A stretch of 49,655 bases of DNA from Prevotella sp. UBA4330 (GCA_002394385.1 DGTS01000027.1:1-49655); one strand, 5' to 3'; counted from the stretch's first letter, positions 31,960 through 40,250 are shown. A program made the numbers and translations. Notes: a model not told the origin generated them from the letters alone.

Positions 31960-32043
31960 ATGAGTATTACAACACTTTGCGCCGTGCTCACGCTCTTTGC
32001 TGCAGCTGGCTTTGTAATGGACAAGAAAGTAGAGAACCGATAA
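31960..32043 (+). CDS. 27-residue single-span membrane peptide
   Basis: The peptide reads MSITTLCAVLTLFAAAGFVM followed by DKKVENR: one hydrophobic helix, then a charged C-terminus. A purine-rich ribosome-binding region (AAAGAAAGGA) ends 8 bases before the ATG. It is framed by its own promoter (31660-31690) and a strong terminator (32086-32123), so it is very likely a real transcription unit. The orientation rule suggests the basic C-terminal tail is cytoplasmic. Function is unknown; a regulatory membrane peptide or a type I toxin-like peptide are both possible. Confidence 0.6.
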   Translation: MSITTLCAVLTLFAAAGFVMDKKVENR

Positions 32044-32085
32044 ACCATATTCCGATAAGGTAAGGTTTTTTCAGGAACATACAAC

Positions 32086-32123
32086 AACGGGCGACTTCTG
32101 TCAAAGGATGTCGCCCGTTTTTT
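32086..32123 (+). terminator. Strong Rho-independent terminator
   Basis: A 10-bp perfect GC-rich stem AACGGGCGAC / GTCGCCCGTT (32086-32095, 32110-32119) with a T6 tail lies 43 bp after the 27-residue ORF. Confidence 0.92.
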
Positions 32124-32133
32124 GCATTTATAT

Positions 32134-32164
32134 TTTGTCATTCGAGCGAAAAGTTGTAACTTCG
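32134..32164 (+). promoter_or_regulatory. Promoter of the MATE exporter gene
   Basis: TTTG (32134-32137), exactly 19 bp, then TAACTTCG (32157-32164), one base from consensus, 20 bp before the ATG. Confidence 0.6.
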
Positions 32165-32183
32165 CAACCCAAACCTAATACTG

Positions 32184-33560
32184 ATGTTCTCGAAGAGGAA
32201 GAGCGACTCTCTGCTTGAGATGATTCGCAATAAACAGCAGATGACGGGCAGCCAGAAGATGAGTCTGATTGTCCTCCTCAGTGTGCCGGGCATTCTTGCA
32301 CAGATGACCAGCGTGCTGATGTTCTACATCGACGCTGCAATGGTGGGTCATCTGGGTGCCAACGAGTCGGCAAGCATCGGCCTCGTGGAGTCATCGACGT
32401 GGCTCTTCGGCAGCATTACGGGCGCCACTTCAATGGGATTCTCGGTACAGGTGGCACATTTCATCGGTGCCAACGACTTCGTCAAGGCGCGCGCCGTGTT
32501 CCGTCATGCCATCATCTGCACGCTTCTCTTCAGTCTTTGCGTGGCTCTTGCCGGTGTCATCATCAGTCCTCGGCTGCCTTACTGGCTTGGTGGCGGCGAG
32601 GAGATAGCGCACGATGCCACGGTCTATTTCATGGTGTTCATGTTCATAATGCCGTTTTTCCAGTTGTCAAGTCTGTCGGGAGCGATGCTCAAGAGTTCGG
32701 GCGACATGCGCATACCGAGTGTTATGAGCATCGTGATGTGCATCCTCGACGTGGCGTTCAACTACATCTTTATATTTGTGTTCGGTCTTGGCGTGCTCGG
32801 AGCGGCCATCGGAACGGCCATCGCTGTTACCATCGGGGCGCTCGGTCAGGCCTATTTCGCCATCTTCCGCAGCAAGATACTTGCTCTGAGACGTATCGAC
32901 GAGCCTTTCCGTTGGGTGGGCGACTATGTGCGTAACGCGCTGAAGATAGCGTCGCCGATGGCAGCGCAGTCGATGCTCATGGGCGGAGCGCAGATTGTGA
33001 GCACCATTATTGTTGCTCCACTTGGTGTCTTTGCCATTGCCGCCAACTCGTTTGCGGTCACCGCCGAGAGTCTGTGCTATATGCCTGGATATGGAATCGG
33101 CGAGGCAGCCACCACACTTGTGGGTCAGAGTATCGGTGCCGGGCAATATGGTCTTACCAAGTCGTTCGCCCGCATGACCGTATTCCTCGGCATGGCGGTG
33201 ATGGCTTTCATGGGAGTGGTGATGTATGTCTTTGCGCCGGAGATGATTGGGTTCCTCTCACCTGTTGAGGAGATACGCCAGTTGGGCACCACGGTGCTCC
33301 GCATCGAGGCGTTTGCCGAGCCATTCTTCGCTGCTGCCATCGTGAGTTACAGCATCTGTGTGGGTGCCGGCGACACGTTGCGCCCTGCGCTGATGAACCT
33401 TGGCTCGATGTGGATAGTGCGCCTTACGCTTGCAGCATACCTTGCCCCGCGCTACGGTTTGCAAGGAGTCTGGTTTGCGATGGCAATAGAACTCACGTTC
33501 CGAGGCACCATTTTCCTCGTCAGAATATTCAAAGGAAAATGGCTAAAGAGGTTGGTGTAG
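32184..33560 (+). CDS. MATE-family efflux transporter
   Basis: A 458-residue, 12-helix inner-membrane antiporter of the MATE family, exporting cationic compounds in exchange for Na+ or H+. Two homologous six-helix halves are visible: the first with LIVLLSVPGILAQMTSVLMF and AAMVGHLGANESASIG, the second with ASPMAAQSMLMGGAQIVSTI and ANSFAVTAESLCYMPGYGIG. The end of each half shows the usual long helices. The start ATG 32184 gives a short Arg/Lys-rich cytoplasmic leader (MFSKRKSDSLLEMIRNKQ). It is monocistronic. Substrate is unknown. Confidence 0.93.
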   Translation: MFSKRKSDSLLEMIRNKQQMTGSQKMSLIVLLSVPGILAQMTSVLMFYIDAAMVGHLGANESASIGLVESSTWLFGSITGATSMGFSVQVAHFIGANDFVKARAVFRHAIICTLLFSLCVALAGVIISPRLPYWLGGGEEIAHDATVYFMVFMFIMPFFQLSSLSGAMLKSSGDMRIPSVMSIVMCILDVAFNYIFIFVFGLGVLGAAIGTAIAVTIGALGQAYFAIFRSKILALRRIDEPFRWVGDYVRNALKIASPMAAQSMLMGGAQIVSTIIVAPLGVFAIAANSFAVTAESLCYMPGYGIGEAATTLVGQSIGAGQYGLTKSFARMTVFLGMAVMAFMGVVMYVFAPEMIGFLSPVEEIRQLGTTVLRIEAFAEPFFAAAIVSYSICVGAGDTLRPALMNLGSMWIVRLTLAAYLAPRYGLQGVWFAMAIELTFRGTIFLVRIFKGKWLKRLV

Positions 33561-33572
33561 AACTTAGAACTT

Positions 33573-33725
33573 AGAATGTAGAGTGTAGAATGTAGAATTA
33601 TGATTACGTTTCAAGAACAAGCCTTGGAGCATGGCTCATAGTGGTAATCATAATTCTACATTCTACACTCTACACTCTACACTCTGCACTCTACATTCTA
33701 AGTTCTGCACTCTACATTCTACATT
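33573..33725. repeat. 30-bp inverted repeat and 7-bp tandem repeats between convergent genes
   Basis: Left arm 33578-33607 (starts GTAGAGTGTAGAATG, ends TTATGATTAC) is exactly complementary to 33644-33673. The right arm runs into a 7-bp-period array of CTACACT/CTACATT/CTGCACT units up to ~33725. The structure could be a bidirectional terminator for the convergent MATE and cmk genes. The heptad period recurs in other intergenic regions of this window. Confidence 0.75.
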
Positions 33726-34414
33726 TATTTCGTCCTCTCCAAGTATCTTTCCATGAGCCATGCGTTTTGCTCTGGAATGGTCATGTGACTGTTGTCGAGT
33801 TCCAGGGCATCGTCAGCCTTGCGCAGCGGTGACACTTCGCGATGGCTGTCGAGATAGTCGCGCTCCTGCACGTTCTTGAGAATCTCGTCGTAGTCGGCTT
33901 CCATTCCCTTGCCCTTCAGTTCGTCGTAGCGACGCTGGGCGCGCACTTCTGCCGATGCGGTGACAAAGACTTTTAGTTCGGCATCGGGAAAAACAACGGT
34001 GCCGATGTCGCGACCGTCCATCACAATACCTTTCTCCTTGCCCATGCGTTGCTGCTGAGCCACAAGAGCCTCGCGCACAAATGGCAGTGCCGCCACAGCG
34101 CTGACGCGGTTTGATACCTCCATTCCGCGTATCTCCTTCTCCACGAGTTCGTCGTTGAGATAGGTGTCAGGTTTCCCCGTCTCGGCGTTAAACTTGAACG
34201 AGATAACCACTTCTGGCATCTTTGCTTTCAGTTCCTCGGTCATTATCTCGCCCTCAGCGGTATAGAGATTGTTGCGCAATGCGTAGAGCGTTACGGCACG
34301 ATACATCGCGCCGGTGTCAACATAAACATATCCGATGGCCTTGGCAAGGTCTTTCGCCATGGTCGATTTTCCGCACGAAGAGTGCCCGTCAATAGCAATA
34401 GTAATCTTTTTCAT
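33725..34414 (-). CDS. cmk: Cytidylate kinase
   Basis: The (d)CMP kinase of pyrimidine nucleotide synthesis. It has 229 residues. The P-loop is DGHSSCGKSTMAKDLAK (Gly/Lys in GKST), followed by the Cmk hallmark YVDTGAMYRAVTLYAL, an inserted NMP-binding domain (~60-120), DGRDIGTVVFPDAELKVFVT and the lid-like AQRRYDELKGKG. The C-terminal SPLRKADDALELDNSHM supplies the substrate-binding Arg and Asp. It lies next to porQ, a neighbourhood often kept in Bacteroidota. Confidence 0.96.
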   Translation of the reverse strand: MKKITIAIDGHSSCGKSTMAKDLAKAIGYVYVDTGAMYRAVTLYALRNNLYTAEGEIMTEELKAKMPEVVISFKFNAETGKPDTYLNDELVEKEIRGMEVSNRVSAVAALPFVREALVAQQQRMGKEKGIVMDGRDIGTVVFPDAELKVFVTASAEVRAQRRYDELKGKGMEADYDEILKNVQERDYLDSHREVSPLRKADDALELDNSHMTIPEQNAWLMERYLERTK

Positions 34415-34437
34415 ATCCTTAGAAACTTATTTTTCTG

Positions 34438-34470
34438 CAAAGGTAATGAAAAAAAACGATAACTCACAAA
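34438..34470 (-). promoter_or_regulatory. Promoter of cmk
   Basis: On the minus strand TTTG (34467-34470), 21 bp, TACCTTTG (34438-34445), 24 bp upstream of the start codon. Confidence 0.65.
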
Positions 34471-34540
34471 TGACCTTTTATAATTTCACTTTTGGCTCCT
34501 TGTTTTGTCATTAGATACAAGTGGGATTGCAAGGTATATC

Positions 34541-34601
34541 AAACGGGGAGACAAAGTTAATAACTTTGTTGAACAATCTTATTAACTTTGTTACCTCGTT
34601 T
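34541..34601. repeat. Imperfect inverted repeat between porQ and cmk
   Basis: Arms 34541-34563 and 34579-34601 (AAACG..ACAAAGTTAATAA and its complement, with a few mismatches) form a hairpin. They also contain the near-duplicated word TAACTTTGTT in the same orientation. The outer words AGATACAA (34513) and TTGTATCT (34600) extend the symmetry. It may terminate porQ. Confidence 0.5.
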
Positions 34602-34641
34602 GTATCTAATTGAAAACCAAATGGTTATGAGCGGGGTTCCG

Positions 34642-35592
34642 TTAGAGGCTGAATGAGACGTTCACCATTAGCGAACTGGACGACACATGATACTTGGCGT
34701 AGGCGAGCGAGAGTTTGAAACGGTCGAGCATCAGACCTGCTCCGAGCGACAATCCAGCCATGTGGCTGCTGCCTTTCTCCTCGTCTGTGGCAATGATTGA
34801 CATCTCGTCGGCGCGGCGGAAGTTGTATCCTGCTGCAAAATATATTTGCGGTGAGAGTATGATGTCAACGCCCGCCACGAGGTGGTTGATGAACTTATAG
34901 TCCCAGTGGTTAAGGTCAACGAGCGTCGCCGAGAGTCGGAAAGGCGAGCCGACGAGGCGTTTCGACACACCCACCTGCACGTCGATGGGCATTTTCTCAT
35001 AGTTGTCGTCGTATGCTTTCAGTTGTCCTCCCAGGTTCTTTGCCACTGCCGAGATAGACCATTCATGGTCGGGGTCGTAGTAGTTGAGTCCCAAATCCAC
35101 GCCCATAGCAATGGAGTTGTAGTCGCCGATATACGAAGTGATGAACTTGGCAGTGATACCTCCCACGAGCCGTTGGGTGAGTTCGTAACTGAAAACGCCG
35201 CTGATGGCGATGTCTTTCGCCGAGAACTCTCCCGTCTGCACGTTGTGCTCGTCCATCTCTTTCATTGTGCCGTAGTTGACGAACTGTGCCATTGCGCCCA
35301 CTTCGGCACGCTCGTTGATTGCCTTGTTGAACGATGCGCTGGCGGTGAACGACCCCTTCATGTATGTCATGAAGTTAAGATTCACGGTTTTGTCGCTCAC
35401 CGAGCCGAGCAGTGCCGGGTTGTTGAACATCAGCGAGGGGTCGTCTTCTATTATGGTGATGTTGTCTCCTCCGAGTGCGCCGGCATGAGCACTGACGGGC
35501 AGTCGCAGGAAATTATATTCCGTTTGGCTCTCTTGCGCCGCCGCAATGGTGGCAAGGAGGGTCATCAGAACTGAAAAAACGACTTTTTTCAT
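34642..35592 (-). CDS. porQ: Type IX secretion system outer-membrane protein PorQ
   Basis: A 316-residue outer-membrane beta-barrel of the FadL-like PorV/PorQ group. The signal peptide is MKKVVFSVLMTLLATIAAAQ. The mature N-terminus has the family pattern YNFLRLPVSAHAGALGGDNI and EDDPSLMFNNPALLG, followed by regular strand repeats (TVNLNFMTYMKGSFTASASF, LGLNYYDPDHEWSISAVAKN, IYFAAGYNFRRADEM). It ends in an aromatic-terminated final strand (VNVSFSL). PorQ is an accessory of type IX secretion, important for surface delivery. The neighbouring cmk and the sorting-like C-terminus of the LRR protein at 18.4 kb agree. Confidence 0.88.
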   Translation of the reverse strand: MKKVVFSVLMTLLATIAAAQESQTEYNFLRLPVSAHAGALGGDNITIIEDDPSLMFNNPALLGSVSDKTVNLNFMTYMKGSFTASASFNKAINERAEVGAMAQFVNYGTMKEMDEHNVQTGEFSAKDIAISGVFSYELTQRLVGGITAKFITSYIGDYNSIAMGVDLGLNYYDPDHEWSISAVAKNLGGQLKAYDDNYEKMPIDVQVGVSKRLVGSPFRLSATLVDLNHWDYKFINHLVAGVDIILSPQIYFAAGYNFRRADEMSIIATDEEKGSSHMAGLSLGAGLMLDRFKLSLAYAKYHVSSSSLMVNVSFSL

Positions 35593-35613
35593 CTACTTTC
35601 TATAATTTTAATA

Positions 35614-35621
35614 CAAAGATA
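35614..35621 (-). promoter_or_regulatory. -7 element of the porQ promoter
   Basis: TATCTTTG on the minus strand, 21 bp upstream of the porQ start codon. The -33 element is weak. It is divergent from the TonB promoter. Confidence 0.55.
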
Positions 35622-35644
35622 TACCTTTTTTCAAATAAGTGTGT

Positions 35645-35652
35645 TACTTTTG
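35645..35652 (+). promoter_or_regulatory. -7 element of the tonB-like gene promoter
   Basis: TACTTTTG matches the -7 consensus. The leader to the ATG at 35773 would be about 115 bases. Confidence 0.5.
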
Positions 35653-35772
35653 CAGAAAAATAGTGCGAAGAGCCTCGCGGCACGTCTGCGAGAGTCGCAT
35701 TCTTAACATTCTGCGCCCGTCACGATGTGACAAAACACAATATAATAACGCAGAAAAACGTAGTTTAGTGTT

Positions 35773-36489
35773 ATGGAAGTAAAGAAATCGGCACAAGCCG
35801 ACCTCGAACGCCGAAAACCTACGGGTTTTCTTCTTGGCCTGATAGTGGCTCTTGCGCTGCTGTTGGTGGCATTGGAGTTTGCTTCCAGTTCTGCTGAAGA
35901 CAGCAACGCCGACGCCGAGTTTGACGAGATGGCGCAAGACTACGAGATGATGCCACCCGAGGAACAGCAGGAGTATGACGCTCCTGCGCCAATGGTGCCG
36001 GCACCGGCACTCACCGAACGGCTGAACATCGTTGAGGAAGAGGTGGCTACTGATATTAAAGAGGAGGGCGAGAAGACGCAAGAGATAACAAACACCGAGA
36101 CCGAGGGACCTAAGAACGAAATGGTTCCGCCAGACGACCCCACGGCTCCAACGCTGGAGGACGACCCTAACAACCCGCTGCATTTCCAGGTGGTGGAGCG
36201 ACTGCCGGAGTTCCCGGGCGGTCCGAAGGAACTGATGAAGTGGCTCACCCAAAATCTTCGCTACCCTCAGCAGGCGCTGACGCGGAAGCAGCAGGGCGAG
36301 GTGATGGTGCAGTTCATAATCAACCGCGACGGCACTCTCACCGATTTCAAAGTTACCAAGTCGGCGGGCACAGCCCTTGACAACGAGGCTCTGCGCGTGA
36401 TGCGCATGATGCCGAAGTGGACTCCCGGTGAAGACCACGGCAAGAAGTGCCGCACGCTATTCATCATTCCCGTGGTGTTCAAGATATAG
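35773..36489 (+). CDS. Energy transducer TonB family protein
   Basis: A 238-residue TonB-like protein. It has a short cytoplasmic N-terminus (MEVKKSAQADLERRKP), one transmembrane anchor (TGFLLGLIVALALLLVALEF, ~17-36), an acidic Pro/Glu-rich periplasmic linker (~40-140) with PEEQQEYDAPAPMVPAPA, and a C-terminal TonB domain (~148-238). The domain holds LPEFPGGPKELMKWLTQNLR, YPQQAL, GEVMVQFIINRDGTLTDFKV and the final MPKWTPGEDHGKKCRTLF. It transmits proton-motive energy from ExbB/ExbD to outer-membrane receptors. An exbB-exbD set is encoded at 40.7-43.0 kb. The gene is followed by ispA after a repeat-rich 80-bp gap. Confidence 0.92.
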   Translation: MEVKKSAQADLERRKPTGFLLGLIVALALLLVALEFASSSAEDSNADAEFDEMAQDYEMMPPEEQQEYDAPAPMVPAPALTERLNIVEEEVATDIKEEGEKTQEITNTETEGPKNEMVPPDDPTAPTLEDDPNNPLHFQVVERLPEFPGGPKELMKWLTQNLRYPQQALTRKQQGEVMVQFIINRDGTLTDFKVTKSAGTALDNEALRVMRMMPKWTPGEDHGKKCRTLFIIPVVFKI

Positions 36490-36570
36490 AAATGGGTGAG
36501 GAGTTATGGAGTTAAGGAGTTATCTCCATGACTCCACATAATAAGAATAAAACATCATAAACTCAAAGAT

Positions 36571-37545
36571 ATGAAAACATCGGAAGAAATACTGAAATTA
36601 GTGAACGACTATCTGGCTCAGTTGCCTTACGAGCGCAAGCCACAAAGCCTGTATGAACCGATAAAATATGTCCTCTCGATGGGCGGAAAACGTGTGCGAC
36701 CGGTGCTAATGCTGCTCGCATACAATATGTTCAAGGACAATCCAGAGAGCATCCTCTCGTCGGCATGCGCGCTGGAGACATACCATAACTACACGCTTCT
36801 GCACGACGACCTCATGGACAATGCCGACCTGCGACGCGGACACGAGACGGTGCACCGCAAGTGGGATGCCAACACGGCGATACTCTCGGGCGACTCGATG
36901 CTGGTGCTGGCATACGAGCGCATGGCGCAATGTCCTAAGGAAAAACTCGCAGAGGTGCTCTCGCTGTTCACCGAGACGGCACTCGAGATAGGCGAGGGAC
37001 AGCAGTACGACATGGAGTTTGAGAATCGCACCGACGTAACCGAGGCTGAGTATATCGAGATGATACGCCTGAAGACAAGTGTCTTGCTGGCATGCGCCGT
37101 AAAGATGGGCGCCATTCTTGCCGACGCTTCTGCCGAATATGCCGACAACCTGTATAAGTTCGGCGAGCAGATAGGACTCGCGTTCCAGTTGCAGGACGAT
37201 TTCCTCGATGTTTATGGCGACTCGGCAGTGTTCGGAAAGGCCATTGGCGGCGACATCACAAGCAACAAGAAAACGTTTATGCTTATTAATGCGCTCAACC
37301 ATGCTACGGCAGAGCAGCGCGAGGAACTTACGCGGTGGATAACGGCAGAGCAGTTTGATGCCGCCGAGAAAATAGCCGCCGTCACCCGTCTTTACAACGA
37401 GATAGGCATCGACCGCATGGCTAAGGAGAAGATAGAGTACTACTTCGCTCAGAGCACTCAGTATCTGGCACGTGTCAATGTGCCCGACGAGCGCAAGCAG
37501 GAACTTATAGCCTACACACACGAGATGATGAAAAGAGAGAAGTAA
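36571..37545 (+). CDS. ispA: Polyprenyl (farnesyl/geranylgeranyl-type) diphosphate synthase
   Basis: A 324-residue all-helical trans-prenyltransferase that condenses isopentenyl diphosphate with an allylic diphosphate. The family motifs are present: GGKRVRPVLMLL, the first Asp-rich DDLMDNADLRRG, TAILSGDSMLVLAYE, and the second Asp-rich FQLQDDFLDVYGD with the Lys of GDITSNKKTF. The residues before the first Asp-rich motif (YHNYTLLH) include aromatic bulk, which usually shortens the product, favouring a C15-C20 enzyme; that is inferred. It follows the TonB gene and precedes a conserved hypothetical gene by 34 bp. Confidence 0.92.
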   Translation: MKTSEEILKLVNDYLAQLPYERKPQSLYEPIKYVLSMGGKRVRPVLMLLAYNMFKDNPESILSSACALETYHNYTLLHDDLMDNADLRRGHETVHRKWDANTAILSGDSMLVLAYERMAQCPKEKLAEVLSLFTETALEIGEGQQYDMEFENRTDVTEAEYIEMIRLKTSVLLACAVKMGAILADASAEYADNLYKFGEQIGLAFQLQDDFLDVYGDSAVFGKAIGGDITSNKKTFMLINALNHATAEQREELTRWITAEQFDAAEKIAAVTRLYNEIGIDRMAKEKIEYYFAQSTQYLARVNVPDERKQELIAYTHEMMKREK

Positions 37546-37579
37546 TTCCACATTCGTAATTCCACATTCGTAATTAATA

Positions 37580-38278
37580 ATGCCTTACCGACGACTCCCC
37601 AAAACCGACTCGGCACGTCTGAAAGCATTGAAGACGGTGCTTGAGAACAACAATGTTTACACTGTTCAGAACCGTTTCATCGACTGGAAAACGCTGAACC
37701 GCGCTCAGCCGGCATACGACCGGCTGCTGACAGCATGCGAACAGTACAAGATGAGGATGGCTGCGCAGACGAGAAACGCGCCGAAGATGGATCGTCTGAT
37801 GCGCAACGCCACCATCTATGTCAGCCACTTCATACAGGTGTTGCTGATGACCATAGAGCGCGGAGAGATGAAACGCTCCATGCTCTCATACTATGGCATG
37901 AGCGAAGACCAGACGGCAGTGCCGTCGCTCAAGGCGGCAGAGAGCGTCATCTCGTGGGGAGAGAAAATCGTGGAGGGAGAGAAGAGACGTGTGAAGGCTG
38001 GCGGCCGACCGATATACAACCCTTCGATAGGAATGGTTTCGACACATCTCGACATCTTCCGCGAGCAGTATAACTCGCAAAAATCACTGCAGGAGCAGTC
38101 GGCAAAGGCGCTGGAGAACATCCAGATGTTGCGACCCGAGGTTGACGACATATTGCTGGATTTGTGGAATCAGGTAGAGAAACGTTTCGAGAACGAACCT
38201 CCAGAGGTGCGCTATGCCGAGTGCCGCAAGTACGGAGTGGTTTATTACTATCGCAGACATGAGGAACACCTATATTAA
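37580..38278 (+). CDS. Conserved hypothetical protein, overlapping tatD
   Basis: I do not recognise a named family. The 232-residue protein is soluble and mostly helical, with a basic N-terminus (MPYRRLPKTDSARLKALKTV) and no signal. The middle (IYVSHFIQVLLMTIERGEMK, SVISWGEKIVEGEKRRVK) and a Gly/Pro turn (AGGRPIYNPSIGMVSTHLD) lead to a long helix and a Tyr-rich end (VRYAECRKYGVVYYYRRHE). Its last 20 bases overlap the start of tatD. Position between ispA and tatD and clean codon use support a real gene. Function is unknown. Confidence 0.8.
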   Translation: MPYRRLPKTDSARLKALKTVLENNNVYTVQNRFIDWKTLNRAQPAYDRLLTACEQYKMRMAAQTRNAPKMDRLMRNATIYVSHFIQVLLMTIERGEMKRSMLSYYGMSEDQTAVPSLKAAESVISWGEKIVEGEKRRVKAGGRPIYNPSIGMVSTHLDIFREQYNSQKSLQEQSAKALENIQMLRPEVDDILLDLWNQVEKRFENEPPEVRYAECRKYGVVYYYRRHEEHLY

Positions 38279-39065
38279 TATAATAGATACTCACGCTCAT
38301 CTCGACGGTGAGGAATATGCGGATGACCGCCGTGAGATGATTGAGCGCGCCCGAGAAGCGGGTGTCGCCAAGGTGTTTCTGCCTGCTATCGACCTGCCTT
38401 CGGTGGATAGGGTGGTGGCGATGAGCAGGGAATATGCTGGTTATTGCTATCCCATGATAGGTCTTCACCCTGAGGAAGTGCGTGCCGACTATAGGGAGGT
38501 TCTTGCCAAAATGAGACAGATATTGGATTCTTCGCTTTCGTCCGATACGCCTTTCATTGCCGTTGGTGAGGTAGGTCTCGACTATTATTGGAGCCGAGAG
38601 TTTGCCGACGAGCAGTTGAAGGCGTTCGAGGAACAGGTGAAATGGTCTGTCGAGACACGCCTGCCGCTGATGATTCACTGCCGGAAGGCGCAGAACGAGA
38701 TGGTGCACGTGCTAAAGAAATATGCTTCGGAACTGCCTGGCGGGGTATTCCATTGCTTCACAGGCAACGAGAAAGAGGCTGCCGAACTGTTGCAGTTCGA
38801 GGGTTTTGTGCTCGGCATAGGTGGAGTATTGACCTTCAAGAAGAGCCATTTGCCCGAGGTGTTGCAGGGTGTTCCGCTCTCGCGCATTGTGCTTGAGACC
38901 GACAGCCCCTACATGGCACCAGTGCCCATGCGAGGCAAACGCAACGAAAGTGCATACGTCGTGTATGTAATGAAGAAACTTGCCGAGAGCCTTGGCGTTG
39001 ACGAGGAAGAGGTGGCACGGCAGACTAACGAGAACGTGAAGCGAGTGTTCGGCGTGGGCGATTAA
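38259..39065 (+). CDS. TatD family metal-dependent hydrolase (DNase)
   Basis: A 268-residue TIM-barrel hydrolase of the TatD/YcfH type. Metal ligands appear in order: IIDTHAHLDG, AVGEVGLDYYW, LPLMIHCRKAQNEM, GGVFHCFTGNEKEA and LETDSPYMAPVPMRGKRNE. The ATG at 38259 is chosen because it starts MRNTYINIIDTHAHL, the usual position; the frame is open 15 codons further up but inside the previous gene. The 20-bp overlap suggests translational coupling. Members act as 3'-5' exonucleases or in DNA repair. Confidence 0.93.
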   Translation: MRNTYINIIDTHAHLDGEEYADDRREMIERAREAGVAKVFLPAIDLPSVDRVVAMSREYAGYCYPMIGLHPEEVRADYREVLAKMRQILDSSLSSDTPFIAVGEVGLDYYWSREFADEQLKAFEEQVKWSVETRLPLMIHCRKAQNEMVHVLKKYASELPGGVFHCFTGNEKEAAELLQFEGFVLGIGGVLTFKKSHLPEVLQGVPLSRIVLETDSPYMAPVPMRGKRNESAYVVYVMKKLAESLGVDEEEVARQTNENVKRVFGVGD

Positions 39066-39130
39066 TGGCTTTTTATCTTCGGGAAACGAAAAAATCTCTG
39101 CAATCGTTATGTTTTTTGAAAGATAAACCG

Positions 39131-39138
39131 TAATTTTG
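39131..39138 (+). promoter_or_regulatory. -7 element of the tRNA-Ser promoter
   Basis: TAATTTTG lies 15 bp upstream of the tRNA 5' end; no strong -33 element is seen. Confidence 0.5.
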
Positions 39139-39153
39139 CACCGCAAAACAAAA

Positions 39154-39241
39154 GGAGAGATGCTCGAGTGGCTGAAGAGGCACGCCTGGAAAGCGTGTAA
39201 TCGGCGAAACCGATTCGGGGGTTCGAATCCCCCTCTCTCCG
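39154..39241 (+). tRNA. tRNA-Ser (anticodon GGA)
   Basis: Class II tRNA: acceptor GGAGAGA/TCTCTCC with discriminator G, D-loop TCGAGTGGCTGAAGAGG, anticodon arm with loop CTGGAAA (anticodon GGA), long variable arm (TCGGCGAAACCGA), and T-arm GGGGGTTCGAATCCCCC. Length 88 nt, no encoded CCA. Confidence 0.97.
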
Positions 39242-39252
39242 CTGATAATCAT

Positions 39253-39283
39253 AAAAAGACTTCCCCCAAAGGAAGTCTTTTTT
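39253..39283 (+). terminator. Terminator of tRNA-Ser
   Basis: A 12-bp stem AAAAAGACTTCC / GGAAGTCTTTTT (39253-39264, 39271-39282) with a T tract begins 12 bp after the tRNA. Confidence 0.9.
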
Positions 39284-39299
39284 CGCAGATAGCAAGGTC

Positions 39300-40250
39300 A
39301 TGAGGATAGTTGTACTTGACGGATATACTGCCGTGCAGAACGATTTGTCGTGGAAAGAGATTGAAGCGCTGGGCGATGTTGTGGTGTATGACCGCACATG
39401 TCCAGGCGAAACTGTTGACAGGTGCAAGGATGCGGAGGCGGTGCTGACGAACAAGGTGATAATGTCTGAAGATGTTATCTTCCGTCTGACAGGTCTTAAA
39501 TATATCGGCGTGCTTGCCACAGGATATAATGTCGTGGATGTTGAGGCTGCACACAAGCGTGGAATCGTGGTCACTAACATTCCTGCATACAGCACACAAA
39601 GTGTGGCACAGATGGTTTTTGCGCACATACTTAACGCAGCGATGCACGTTGACCATTATGCCGAGGAGAACCGCAAGGGGCGATGGGCACGTTCAGAGGA
39701 CTTCTGCTGGATGGACACTCCTGTCATAGAACTCTGCGGAAAGACGCTCGGCATCGTGGGTCTTGGCAACATTGGCAGTGCTGTTGCAGGTATCGCCCAT
39801 GCGTTTGGCATGAAGGTGGTGGCGCAGACATCAAAAGCACAAGAGCAACTGCCTATATATATAAATAAGGTGACGATGGACCAACTGTTCCAGTGCGCTG
39901 ATGTCATAACGTTGCATTGTCCTCTGACCGACAATACACGCGAGATGATATGCGCCGAGAGCATAGCAAGGATGAAGAAAGGCGTGATGGTGGTTAACAC
40001 CGGTCGCGGCCCGTTAGTCAACGAGCATGATATGGCGGCAGCCCTGAAAGAGGGTAGGGTGGGAGCGTTCTGTGCCGATGTGCTTACGTCGGAGCCTCCA
40101 TCAGCAGACAATCCGCTGTTCGCGTGTCCTAATGCCTTCATCACTCCTCACATTGCTTGGGCATCGCGTGAGGCACGCACACGACTTATACATATTGCAG
40201 CAGACAATCTCCGTGCATTTATTTCGGGCGTTCCTAAGAATATGGTTTAA
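39300..40250 (+). CDS. D-2-hydroxyacid dehydrogenase (NAD-dependent)
   Basis: A 316-residue enzyme of the D-isomer 2-hydroxyacid dehydrogenase family, reducing 2-ketoacids or oxidising D-2-hydroxyacids. The substrate domain contains KYIGVLATGYNVVDVEAAH (Gly-Tyr-Asn region). The NAD Rossmann motif is LGIVGLGNIGSAVAGIAHAF. The catalytic residues are found in MVVNTGRGPLVNEHDM (Arg), DVLTSEPPSADNPL (Glu) and FITPHIAWASREAR (His). The overall pattern is close to glycerate/hydroxypyruvate reductases, but the substrate cannot be read from sequence. It starts 17 bp after the tRNA terminator. Confidence 0.92.
   Translation: MRIVVLDGYTAVQNDLSWKEIEALGDVVVYDRTCPGETVDRCKDAEAVLTNKVIMSEDVIFRLTGLKYIGVLATGYNVVDVEAAHKRGIVVTNIPAYSTQSVAQMVFAHILNAAMHVDHYAEENRKGRWARSEDFCWMDTPVIELCGKTLGIVGLGNIGSAVAGIAHAFGMKVVAQTSKAQEQLPIYINKVTMDQLFQCADVITLHCPLTDNTREMICAESIARMKKGVMVVNTGRGPLVNEHDMAAALKEGRVGAFCADVLTSEPPSADNPLFACPNAFITPHIAWASREARTRLIHIAADNLRAFISGVPKNMV

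Noticed and set aside
35644..36438. 264-residue open frame on the minus strand opposite the TonB gene
   Set aside because: The plus-strand translation has clear TonB architecture (anchor, Pro-rich linker, C-terminal domain). The minus frame is Arg/His/Leu-rich low-complexity sequence with no motif.
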